A stretch of 5,291 bases of DNA from Nitrosomonas sp. UBA6494 (GCA_002435335.1 DJMI01000021.1:1-5291); one strand, 5' to 3'. Positions 1 to 5,136 are shown, counted from the first letter of the stretch. Numbers and translations are program-made. Notes: generated by a model not told the origin, from the sequence alone.

Positions 1-708
1 ATAGATCTTCAATCCAACAAAGTTGTTGGCTTTGAAGCATTGCTGAGGTGGAACAATCCTGCGCTTGGCTACATTAATCCTGCGGATTTTATTCCTATCG
101 CCGAAGAAATCGGGTTGATTGTCCCTATTGGGGAATTCGTTTTACGGACTGCATGCATGCAAATGCAGCAATGGAGAAAGCGTCACGCATTCGAAGGCGC
201 CATCAACATCAATCTGTCAGGGCGCCAATTAATCGATTCAAACATCGTCGACAAAATCGTTACCATAGTGGAATCAACAGCTTTACCGTTTCAATCGGTC
301 TGCATTGAATTAACCGAAAGCATTTTAATGGATCATTCTCAAGAAACACTCGATAAATTGGAAAAATTACATCGGCTGGGTTTCTTAATCGCGATCGACG
401 ATTTCGGCACCGGATATTCGTCGATGAATTATCTTAAGCGTTACCCGCTGGACAGCTTAAAAATCGACCGCAGTTTTATCGCGGATTTACCGCATCAAGC
501 TAATGACATTTCGATCACCAAAGCAATCATCGCCATAGGAAAAAGCTTAGGTATGAAAATCATCGCCGAAGGTGTCGAGAATAATGATCAACTGGATTTG
601 CTGAAAACATTTCAATGCGATATGGCCCAAGGCTCTTATTATGGCAAGGCGCTAACAGCAGATCAGGCTGAGCAATTTATCGCGGCACAGTTTGCATCGA
701 TTTCGTAA
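1..708 (+). CDS. EAL-domain cyclic di-GMP phosphodiesterase, 5'-truncated by the window edge
   Basis: The frame is open from base 1 (I-D-L-Q-S-N-K...), so this is the C-terminal 235 residues of a longer protein; the internal ATG at base 40 lies inside the EAL motif and is not the true start. EAL domains hydrolyse cyclic di-GMP to linear pGpG in the cytoplasm. All the usual catalytic and metal-binding elements are visible (residues counted from base 1): EALLRW 12-17, Asn71 in NLSGRQL, Glu103 in ELTES, Asp133-Asp134 in the loop-6 motif DDFGTGYSS, Lys154 in LKIDRSF, Glu190 in AEGVE and Gln210 in AQGSYYGK. The domain is therefore predicted to be catalytically active. The protein ends about 25 residues after that Gln, so EAL is the C-terminal domain. 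GGDEF, PAS or membrane sensor domains may lie upstream, outside the window. Its signal input and its relation to the neighbouring genes cannot be read here. Confidence 0.95.
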   Translation: MDLQSNKVVGFEALLRWNNPALGYINPADFIPIAEEIGLIVPIGEFVLRTACMQMQQWRKRHAFEGAININLSGRQLIDSNIVDKIVTIVESTALPFQSVCIELTESILMDHSQETLDKLEKLHRLGFLIAIDDFGTGYSSMNYLKRYPLDSLKIDRSFIADLPHQANDISITKAIIAIGKSLGMKIIAEGVENNDQLDLLKTFQCDMAQGSYYGKALTADQAEQFIAAQFASIS

Positions 709-760
709 ACTAGTTCAAGAATAGCTGCAACTAGGCCACACCACCACAAATAGTAAATTT
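709..760. other. Convergent intergenic gap with a weak inverted repeat
   Basis: These 52 bases separate the ends of two convergent genes (EAL, rightward; DUF2182, leftward). CTAGTT at 710-715 can pair with AACTAG at 729-734 across a 13-base loop. The stem is only 6 bp, AT-rich and without a T-tract on either side, so it is at best a weak bidirectional 3' structure. Nothing else is seen. Confidence 0.3.
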
Positions 761-1507
761 TTAAAGCAGCAAGCCAATTCCCCAGCCCACAAAGAAAACC
801 CCTACTGCACGAGAGAAATACCGTTGATATACAGGCAAAATTTTCTCAACCAATACGAGTGCTGTGATTAACGCTATTGCCCATAAATTCATTACACCAA
901 CCGCAAACATGATCATCATTTGCGCCCAGCAACATCCCACACACATCACGCCGTGCTTGATCCCCATATGGATCGAACCGGTTGCGCCGCCACGCCATTC
1001 GGTCAGTAAGAAACCCACCGGGGAGCGGCAATTTTGCAAGAAAAAATCTTTTACCGGCAGCCATTGATACGTACCCGCTGCGATAAAAATGACGGCAGCC
1101 AAGCTTTCGCTCTGGTTATCCATCATCGGTGACAAAATGCGCAGCCCGTGCAGTTGCCATTGCAGCACTGTCAATGCAATGCTGAATAATAACCATATCA
1201 GCAAATAAGCAAGCGAAAACAATGCCGCGAGCAGTTGCGCATTTTGCTTGCGTTGCCGGCAAATACGGGTATATGCCAGAATCATCGGGGTTGCCGAAGG
1301 CAACATCATCGCTGCCATCATTACCGCCCACATCAGATACACCAAGCCGAAATCCCGCCATTGCCATGCGGAAACATCGGAAGGCGGCATCCACATATCC
1401 GCCATCGGCAGTGTCATCATTTGCTCGTGCTGATAAAACAGATACAGCCATGCGGTGGTAATCGCCGCAAGCAAACCAATCCAGGTTAACCAATGATGCT
1501 TCGTCAT
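761..1507 (-). CDS. DUF2182 family polytopic inner-membrane protein, probable metal handling
   Basis: The 248-residue hydrophobic protein matches the DUF2182 (COG5486, 'predicted metal-binding integral membrane protein') pattern. About seven membrane segments can be seen, near residues 8-25, 54-78, 92-116, 135-151, 187-206, 208-226 and 234-248. Family landmarks are the Met-rich helix WAVMMAAMMLPSATPMI (60-76), YQWLPVKDFFLQNCRSP (147-163, Cys160), the segment GIKHGVMCVGCCWAQMMIMF (182-201, with His185, Cys189, Cys192 and Cys193) and the acidic VLVEK in the sixth helix. The clustered Cys, His and Met in membrane helices suggest transition-metal binding; this is inference, as I know of no settled function. 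It is the last gene of the leftward unit, 56 bases after the DUF1326 gene, and the two families often occur side by side. No clear Shine-Dalgarno site precedes the ATG. There is no in-frame start in the five codons just upstream, so this start is the best available but not strongly supported. Confidence 0.85.
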   Translation of the reverse strand: MTKHHWLTWIGLLAAITTAWLYLFYQHEQMMTLPMADMWMPPSDVSAWQWRDFGLVYLMWAVMMAAMMLPSATPMILAYTRICRQRKQNAQLLAALFSLAYLLIWLLFSIALTVLQWQLHGLRILSPMMDNQSESLAAVIFIAAGTYQWLPVKDFFLQNCRSPVGFLLTEWRGGATGSIHMGIKHGVMCVGCCWAQMMIMFAVGVMNLWAIALITALVLVEKILPVYQRYFSRAVGVFFVGWGIGLLL

Positions 1508-1521
1508 GACCGATAGTATGA

Positions 1522-1546
1522 GCGAATCGTGAAATTTCAGATTCGC
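1522..1546 (-). promoter_or_regulatory. Intercistronic hairpin between the DUF1326 and DUF2182 genes
   Basis: GCGAATC (1522-1528) and GATTCGC (1540-1546) are perfect 7-bp inverted repeats. The sequence between them is itself nearly palindromic (TGAAATTTCA), so the stem could extend with one bulge. It lies in the 56-base gap between two same-strand genes and has no T-tract on the leftward transcript, so it looks more like an mRNA processing, stability or attenuation element than an intrinsic terminator. Confidence 0.4.
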
Positions 1547-1563
1547 GCCGCTGTAATATTTTC

Positions 1564-2172
1564 TTAAGGTTGATAAGTAAACGGTGAGTAATAGCCGTTA
1601 CGTTCGCTAAATTTCCACGCTTTATCATAATCCCGGTACTCGTAATGACTGGATTTCGCCACCACTGACGGATGACTGGCAACCACGCATAACGGTGGAT
1701 TCTCAATGGTTGCGTTTCCGCCCTTGATACCGGCAATGCTTTCGATGGTTGCTTGAGCGATGCCTGGAATAACCAATTCACGCCGGTTGCCTTGCTCCCG
1801 GTAGTCGATTTTAACGCGTTTAATGCCCCAGACTTCGGTGACAAAACTCATCAGAACAGCCGGATGACCGCCGACTTTCCCGGCAAAGATTTGTGTGACG
1901 GCGTCGAACTGTGCTTCGCTGGCGCGTTCATCTACATACAATGCGGCTTGCCAATGCCCCTCCATCATGTGTCCTGGGGAATAGCACGCCAACGCGACAT
2001 TGAGTCCATCCAATTTAACGTCGCCCAAATGACCGGAATCGATGTGCCAAGCAACCAGCAATTTGCAATTTCCTTCCGAAGGCGGTTGCAACCAAATACA
2101 CGGACATGCGGTTTCACAATTACACGCTTCGAAATAACCACCCTGTAAATTCCATTGAATTGTAGTATTCAT
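1564..2172 (-). CDS. DUF1326 family cysteine-rich protein
   Basis: The 202-residue protein matches DUF1326 (COG5588). The N-terminal signature is GGYFEACNCETACPCIW, with Cys17, Cys19, Cys23 and Cys25 in a CxCx3CxC arrangement, followed by Cys36 and by ACYSPGHMMEGHW around residues 62-74 (Cys63, His68, His73). The conserved glycine-rich, beta-strand-like middle and the C-terminal HYEYRDYDKAWKFSERNGYYSPF stretch also fit; its Trp and Tyr residues are typical of the family. There is no signal peptide, so it is presumably cytoplasmic. The start is well supported: AGGA lies eight to nine bases before the ATG, and the gene starts 17 bases after the SDR stop, indicating co-transcription. The Cys cluster suggests binding of a metal or other soft ligand, and the neighbouring DUF2182 membrane protein, a frequent companion, is the likely partner. 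Both points are inference; the family function is not established to my knowledge. Confidence 0.88.
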   Translation of the reverse strand: MNTTIQWNLQGGYFEACNCETACPCIWLQPPSEGNCKLLVAWHIDSGHLGDVKLDGLNVALACYSPGHMMEGHWQAALYVDERASEAQFDAVTQIFAGKVGGHPAVLMSFVTEVWGIKRVKIDYREQGNRRELVIPGIAQATIESIAGIKGGNATIENPPLCVVASHPSVVAKSSHYEYRDYDKAWKFSERNGYYSPFTYQP

Positions 2173-2189
2173 AATGATTTCCTAATCTT

Positions 2190-2927
2190 TTAGAACGGTT
2201 CGTTAAAAGGCCGCAAGTCCAGTTCGTGCGTCCATGCGCTACGTGGTTGTTGATGAATAGCCCAGTAAGTTTCCGCAATCGCTTCCAATTGTAACAGGCC
2301 TTCCACCCCCTTGCTGGCAACATACCCCGGAAACTGATTGCGTGCACGATCGCCGTCAATGACGCCGTCGATTACCGCATGAACCACGTGCACGCCTTGC
2401 GGTGAAAATTCTCGCGCCAATCCTTGCGCCAGTGCACGCAAGCCGGCTTTTGCCGCGGCAAACGCGGTAAACGGTGGCTTGGCTCTGAGGGAAGCGGTCG
2501 CGCCGGTGAAGAACACGGTTCCTTGTTGCTGTACCTGCATGATTTCGATGATTTCCTTAGCAAACAAAAACGCACCGAGACAATTTTGCCGCCATAACGC
2601 GGTAAATGTGTCTTCATCGGTTTGCAAAAACGGCGCCGGAATATTGCTGTCGACGTTGTATGCAGCGACTTGCACGGTATCGCCGCGCTGACGCACGGTG
2701 TTGAAACAACGTACAACTTCTTGCGCCAGCGTCATATCGGCGACGATAACCGTCGCCGAACCACCCGCCGTGTGAATCGCTTGCGCAACACGATCGAGTT
2801 TCTCCGGGCTGCGCCCTACGATAAAAACATGCAGACCGTTGGCTGCGAAGCACGTCGCTAACGCCGCACCTAAACCGCGCTCGGGGCCGACGCCTGCGAC
2901 AAGTGCGGAGCCAGCCGGTGCGGTCAT
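2190..2927 (-). CDS. Atypical short-chain dehydrogenase/reductase (SDR_c10-like, catalytic Tyr replaced by Phe)
   Basis: The 245-residue protein has a Rossmann fold of the classical SDR length. The nucleotide-binding loop is GVGPERGLG (12-20) in place of TGxxxGxG, followed by IVGRS (36-40) and VADM (62-65). The usual NNAG is replaced by AYNVDSN (89-95). The active-site region reads Asn115 (RQNCLGAF), TGATASLR (141-148) and then FAAAK (156-160), so Lys160 is kept but the catalytic Tyr is Phe156. This degenerate set of glycine motif plus Phe in the YxxxK position is described for the CDD subgroup SDR_c10 (cd05373), so it is a family trait and not a local mutation. Classical Tyr-dependent NAD(P)H redox chemistry is doubtful; nucleotide binding remains plausible, and the substrate is unknown. 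Its ATG overlaps the upstream methyltransferase stop as ATGA (2924-2927), indicating translational coupling, and the DUF1326 gene follows 17 bases later. Confidence 0.88.
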   Translation of the reverse strand: MTAPAGSALVAGVGPERGLGAALATCFAANGLHVFIVGRSPEKLDRVAQAIHTAGGSATVIVADMTLAQEVVRCFNTVRQRGDTVQVAAYNVDSNIPAPFLQTDEDTFTALWRQNCLGAFLFAKEIIEIMQVQQQGTVFFTGATASLRAKPPFTAFAAAKAGLRALAQGLAREFSPQGVHVVHAVIDGVIDGDRARNQFPGYVASKGVEGLLQLEAIAETYWAIHQQPRSAWTHELDLRPFNEPF

Positions 2928-3580
2928 GCAGTTCTGCCGAAAATCAATGAAAAATTATTGCTGGGCATGTCGATTTTTTCTTTTAATTCCAAGCCGTGCT
3001 TAGCGGCCGCTTTTTTCAAATCGGCGATATCTTTTAAGCCCCATTCGGGCACACCGACGCCGCTGAGCGTTTCATGAAACGCTTTGTTCGATTCGGTTGA
3101 GAATTGACCTTCGACGCGAAACGGACCGTAAATCAAAAGAAAACCGTCTTCTTTCAGTAAGTTTGATGCGCACTGCATCATACCGTCGGCAATAGAAATG
3201 GGCGCTACTTGAAAAATATTGATGCAGAAAATTGCGGCAAACGATTTTTCCACCCCTGGATTAAACCAAGTTTTCGGATCGGTCAAATCCAAATGCACCG
3301 GGTCAGCAATATTGTCGTTACCGAGATTGTTTTTCAATTGCTTGATATTGTCGAACACTTCGATGTCCTTGTCCGACGGTTGAAAATGCAAATGATCGAA
3401 ATGCGGCGCAAAATAATTGATATGCATACCGCTGCCGCTGGCCATTTCTAAAACACGCTCGGGATCTTTCGGCAATTTTTCCTTTAAAACACCCAGAATC
3501 GGTTCACGATTGCGGCCACCGGCCCAAGCAACATATTCGCTCAGCGGATGCGGATCTAGCGGAGGGATTTCCTGATTCAT
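2924..3580 (-). CDS. DUF938 (METTL26-like) SAM-dependent methyltransferase
   Basis: The 218-residue protein is a full-length DUF938 (pfam06080) class I methyltransferase-like protein, the family of animal METTL26. In order: GGRNREPILGVL (21-32, family AxRNxxPIL), SAM-binding motif I VLEMASGSGMH (43-53), FQPSD (66-70, acidic end of strand 2), DLTDP near 98-102, NIFQVAP (121-127), GFLLIYGPFRVEGQF (146-160) with STESNKAF (161-168) and the C-terminal MPSNNFSLIFG (205-215). The expected enzyme is a cytoplasmic SAM-dependent methyltransferase of unknown substrate. The start is supported by AAGGA (3589-3593 on the complement), eight bases before the ATG. It is the first gene of the four-gene leftward unit, behind a TATACT -10 box. 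The methyltransferase-SDR coupling suggests that the two act in one small-molecule pathway, but this is inference. Confidence 0.9.
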   Translation of the reverse strand: MNQEIPPLDPHPLSEYVAWAGGRNREPILGVLKEKLPKDPERVLEMASGSGMHINYFAPHFDHLHFQPSDKDIEVFDNIKQLKNNLGNDNIADPVHLDLTDPKTWFNPGVEKSFAAIFCINIFQVAPISIADGMMQCASNLLKEDGFLLIYGPFRVEGQFSTESNKAFHETLSGVGVPEWGLKDIADLKKAAAKHGLELKEKIDMPSNNFSLIFGRTA

Positions 3581-3599
3581 GCATTAAATCCTTATAATG

Positions 3600-3611
3600 G
3601 TTAATATTAAC
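3600..3611. repeat. Perfect 12-bp palindrome, candidate operator
   Basis: GTTAATATTAAC is a perfect 12-bp palindrome. It lies between the predicted -10 box (3625-3630) and the Shine-Dalgarno site (3589-3593) of the methyltransferase gene, within or next to the transcription start. That position would suit a repressor site. It is short and AT-only in its core, so chance cannot be excluded. Confidence 0.35.
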
Positions 3612-3624
3612 GACGAGACGCAAA

Positions 3625-3630
3625 AGTATA
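3625..3630 (-). promoter_or_regulatory. Putative sigma-70 -10 box of the four-gene leftward unit
   Basis: On the complement the hexamer reads TATACT, five of six matches to TATAAT, about 45 bases before the methyltransferase ATG. It would give a leader of roughly 35-40 bases. No good -35 hexamer is found at 16-18 bases spacing, which suggests either a weak promoter or one that needs an activator. Confidence 0.4.
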
Positions 3631-3795
3631 ACGCAAGATTAACAACCAGGCTCGATGCAAAACCGGTTTCATCCGTAATCAACCTGAGTTTCCTTTTAAG
3701 CTCCAGCTCAAAAATGGCTCTACAACAATTCCAATCAAAAGTAATCAAAAAAATTGCAGATCGATTGAAAAATTCCGTAGAAAATCGATGAGGTG

Positions 3796-3804
3796 TACTA
3801 TACG
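3796..3804 (+). promoter_or_regulatory. Possible -10 region of the subtilase gene
   Basis: TACTATACG holds two overlapping -10-like hexamers (TACTAT and TATACG) about 60 bases before the subtilase ATG. No convincing -35 lies 16-18 bases upstream; the nearest TTGAAA (3765-3770) is too far away. This is the best AT-rich promoter-like site in front of the gene, but support is weak. Confidence 0.25.
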
Positions 3805-3846
3805 CTTTAAGAAAGTCACAGAATAACCGTAACCGACTAAAACAAT

Positions 3847-3851
3847 GGAGG
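3847..3851 (+). promoter_or_regulatory. Strong Shine-Dalgarno site of the subtilase gene
   Basis: GGAGG within TGGAGGT lies ten bases before the ATG at 3862. It is a near-perfect anti-16S match and fixes the start of the subtilase at the signal peptide. It also shows that the gene is still equipped for efficient translation despite the frame break downstream. Confidence 0.75.
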
Positions 3852-3861
3852 TAATTCAATC

Positions 3862-4269
3862 ATGAGAAATTTAATTTGGTCTCTCGTTCTCACAATTCCT
3901 ATTCTTTCCCCCGCCTTTGCCGGTCAATACTTCGCAGCCAGCGGTATCCCGGTGGAAAATCAATACATCGTAGTGCTCAAAGATGAAGTACCATCGGTAC
4001 AAGCCAGGGAAGCATTGTTGCAGAATTTTGCCGTGCAGCATGGAGGGGAACTGATACGAACCTACACAGTGGCATTGAACGGCGGTGTGATGCGGATGAA
4101 CGAAGCCAAAGCCAAAGCGCTGGCGAATCACCCTTTTATCAGCTATATCGAGCAGGATAGTGTGGTACAGCTCATCGTACCGACATCATTGTCATCACAA
4201 ACCCCTACTTCCTCTTGGGGATTGGATTGGATTGGATCGTATCGACCAGCAGTTGCTGCCTTTAAATAA
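3862..4269 (+). CDS. Upstream fragment: signal peptide and I9 propeptide of the subtilase
   Basis: This frame codes for 135 residues. The signal peptide has Arg2, a hydrophobic core (LIWSLVLTIPILSP) and the cleavage motif AFA-G after residue 20. The I9 propeptide follows, from NQYIVVLKDEVPS (about 33-45) through VALNGGVMRM to LANHPFISYIEQDSVVQL (about 87-104). A linker then leads to SSWGLD at 117-122. The last 13 residues (WIGSYRPAVAAFK) result from the frame change and carry no family similarity, ending at TAA 4267-4269. As it stands this frame would yield a secreted I9 domain of about 115 residues without its protease. I9 domains alone can inhibit subtilases, so the product may not be inert; this is inference. 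Confidence 0.8.
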   Translation: MRNLIWSLVLTIPILSPAFAGQYFAASGIPVENQYIVVLKDEVPSVQAREALLQNFAVQHGGELIRTYTVALNGGVMRMNEAKAKALANHPFISYIEQDSVVQLIVPTSLSSQTPTSSWGLDWIGSYRPAVAAFK

Positions 4270-5041
4270 CACCTACAATTACAACAATGACGGCGGCGGC
4301 GTCAGTGCCTATGTCATCGATACCGGCATTCGCATTACGCATACCGAATTTGGCGGACGCGCCACGCATGGTTTCGATGCGGTCAATGACGGCTACAACG
4401 GCAACGATTGCCACGGACACGGCACGCATGTCGCCGGTACCATCGGTGGGACTAATTACGGTGTTGCCAAGAATGTTCAATTGATCGCTGTACGCGTGCT
4501 CAATTGCTCCGGTTCGGGAACAACAAGCGGTGTCATCGCGGGAATCGATTGGGTAACAATAAACGCTGTCCGCCCTGCTGTTGCCAATATGAGTCTCGGT
4601 GGCAGCATCAGTTCGGCGCTGGATAGTGCGGTCACTAACTCGATCAACAGCGGTGTTTCTTATGCCATCGCAGCCGGAAATTCAAGCCAAAACGCCTGCA
4701 ATTTCTCACCGGCACGCGTTCCTGCCGCGATTACAGTTGGCGCAACCAATAATTCCGATTCGCGCCCATCATGGTCAAACTATGGTAAATGCCTTGATTT
4801 ATTCGCCCCCGGCGTCAGCATTACGTCGGCATGGATAGGATCCGACACCGCCACCAATACCATTAGCGGAACTTCCATGGCAACTCCACACGCTGCCGGC
4901 GTAGCGGCTTTGAAACTGCAAGGGTCTCCAACCGCAAATCCTGCCGAGGTTGCTGCAGAGTTGGTTACCAAATCAACTGCGAACATTGTCAAGAACACCG
5001 GCAAGAACTCCCCCAACCGATTACTTTTTACCGATTATTAA
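4160..5041 (+). CDS. Downstream fragment: S8 catalytic domain of the subtilase
   Basis: The second frame is open from 4160 (a GTG), but real family similarity begins only at the LDRIDQQLLPL segment from 4232. The 24 or so residues before that are an out-of-frame reading of the linker. It holds the whole catalytic domain: AYVIDTGIRITHTEF, NDCHGHGTHVAGT, the substrate-binding MSLGG, AAGNSSQNACNFSPAR and SGTSMATPHAAGVAAL. The four Cys residues (in NDCHG, VLNCSG, NACNF and YGKCLD) are at places where proteinase K-like enzymes carry disulfides, in keeping with an exported enzyme. No plausible ribosome site serves the GTG: the AGGA before it is only two bases away. Independent translation would also lack a signal peptide and the folding propeptide. 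It is therefore best read as the second half of the gene starting at 3862. Confidence 0.8.
   Translation: MWYSSSYRHHCHHKPLLPLGDWIGLDRIDQQLLPLNNTYNYNNDGGGVSAYVIDTGIRITHTEFGGRATHGFDAVNDGYNGNDCHGHGTHVAGTIGGTNYGVAKNVQLIAVRVLNCSGSGTTSGVIAGIDWVTINAVRPAVANMSLGGSISSALDSAVTNSINSGVSYAIAAGNSSQNACNFSPARVPAAITVGATNNSDSRPSWSNYGKCLDLFAPGVSITSAWIGSDTATNTISGTSMATPHAAGVAALKLQGSPTANPAEVAAELVTKSTANIVKNTGKNSPNRLLFTDY
4219..4237 (+). repeat. GGATT pentanucleotide tandem repeat (3.8 copies) at the frame break
   Basis: GGATT occurs three times in perfect tandem, followed by GGAT and then C. The conserved family sequence WGLDRID needs only 1.8 copies (GGATTGGATC). The extra 10 bases shift the frame by +1 and are fully explained by two added units. 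Loss of two units gives WGLDRIDQ; gain of one unit gives WGLDWIGLDRIDQ, also in frame. This is the structure expected of slipped-strand mispairing or of a single 10-bp tandem duplication. Confidence 0.9.
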
Positions 5042-5059
5042 GTAAAGTGGTGTAACAAA

Positions 5060-5093
5060 GCATATCGCAACCTCGCTTGAGTTTGCGGTATGC
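5060..5093. terminator. 15-bp imperfect hairpin just after the subtilase gene
   Basis: Arms 5060-5074 and 5079-5093 pair over 15 positions with one mismatch and one G-U, closing on a GCTT loop. It begins 19 bases after the subtilase stop. The rightward transcript has no T-tract after it, while the leftward side reads TTTGTTAC. It is a strong 3' stem that may protect the mRNA end or act as a terminator, more plausibly for leftward transcription; no leftward gene is visible to its right. Confidence 0.45.
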
Positions 5094-5136
5094 AAGCGCA
5101 TCCGACAGTAGTTTTCCGCATCACAAGGTCGGAATC

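Larger units (their letters stand above)
3581..3861. promoter_or_regulatory. Divergent intergenic control region
   Basis: These 281 bases lie between the leftward methyltransferase gene and the rightward subtilase gene and should hold both promoters. Visible elements are the two Shine-Dalgarno sites, a -10 box for the left unit, the palindrome at 3600-3611 and an inverted pair of ATCGATT/AATCGAT (3760-3766 and 3783-3789). The rest is AT-rich. Two short open frames cross it (64 codons rightward from 3597, 91 codons leftward ending at 3584), but neither has a ribosome site or a recognisable product, so I treat the stretch as non-coding. Confidence 0.6.
3862..5041 (+). pseudogene. Secreted proteinase K-like subtilase (I9 propeptide plus S8), interrupted by a +1 frame change in a pentanucleotide repeat
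   Basis: Two overlapping frames together encode one subtilisin-family (MEROPS S8A) preproenzyme. If two GGATT units (10 bases, within 4219-4237) are removed, the gene reads as one 389-residue protein. Its parts are a signal peptide (1-20), an I9 inhibitor/chaperone propeptide (about 33-105), a Ser/Thr-rich linker, and a catalytic domain from WGLDRIDQ to the end. The catalytic triad in corrected numbering is Asp150 (VIDTG), His183 (GHGTH) and Ser335 (GTSMATP), with oxyanion Asn270 (AAGN). All are intact and no other stop or shift is seen. The length fits a propeptide plus catalytic domain without the C-terminal PPC or P domain found in aqualysin-type relatives. The product would be exported by Sec, self-processed and act outside the cytoplasm. 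As given, a full enzyme can be made only by repeat slippage, frameshifting or if the sequence is in error. It could be a phase-variable gene in its OFF state, a young pseudogene or an assembly error. Confidence 0.85.

Noticed and set aside
40..42. ATG at base 40 as the start of the EAL protein
   Set aside because: It follows the EAL signature directly (it is the ctgctgagg region read as a start), and the frame is open to base 1 with conserved residues upstream, so the gene begins outside the window.
710..734. CTAGTT/AACTAG inverted repeat as a terminator between convergent genes
   Set aside because: Only 6 bp, AT-rich, a 13-base loop and no T-tract, so it is kept only as a note in the gap entry.
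1116..1844. 242-codon leftward open frame overlapping the DUF1326 and DUF2182 genes
   Set aside because: It is a different frame of two well-supported genes, and its protein has no recognisable motif.
1753..2148. 131-codon rightward open frame opposite the DUF1326 gene
   Set aside because: An antisense shadow of a gene with clear family motifs; it has no ribosome site or known domain.
3597..3791. 64-codon rightward open frame in the divergent intergenic region
   Set aside because: It has no ribosome site, starts within the leader of the leftward unit, shows no recognisable domain and ends before the subtilase promoter region. Best seen as chance.
3584..3859. 91-codon leftward open frame covering the same intergenic region
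   Set aside because: No ribosome site or family resemblance; it would begin at the subtilase start and cover the control elements of both genes.
4160..4231. Independent translation start (GTG at 4160) for the catalytic half of the subtilase
   Set aside because: AGGA is only two bases from the GTG, the first 24 residues are an out-of-frame reading of the linker, and the product would lack signal peptide and propeptide.
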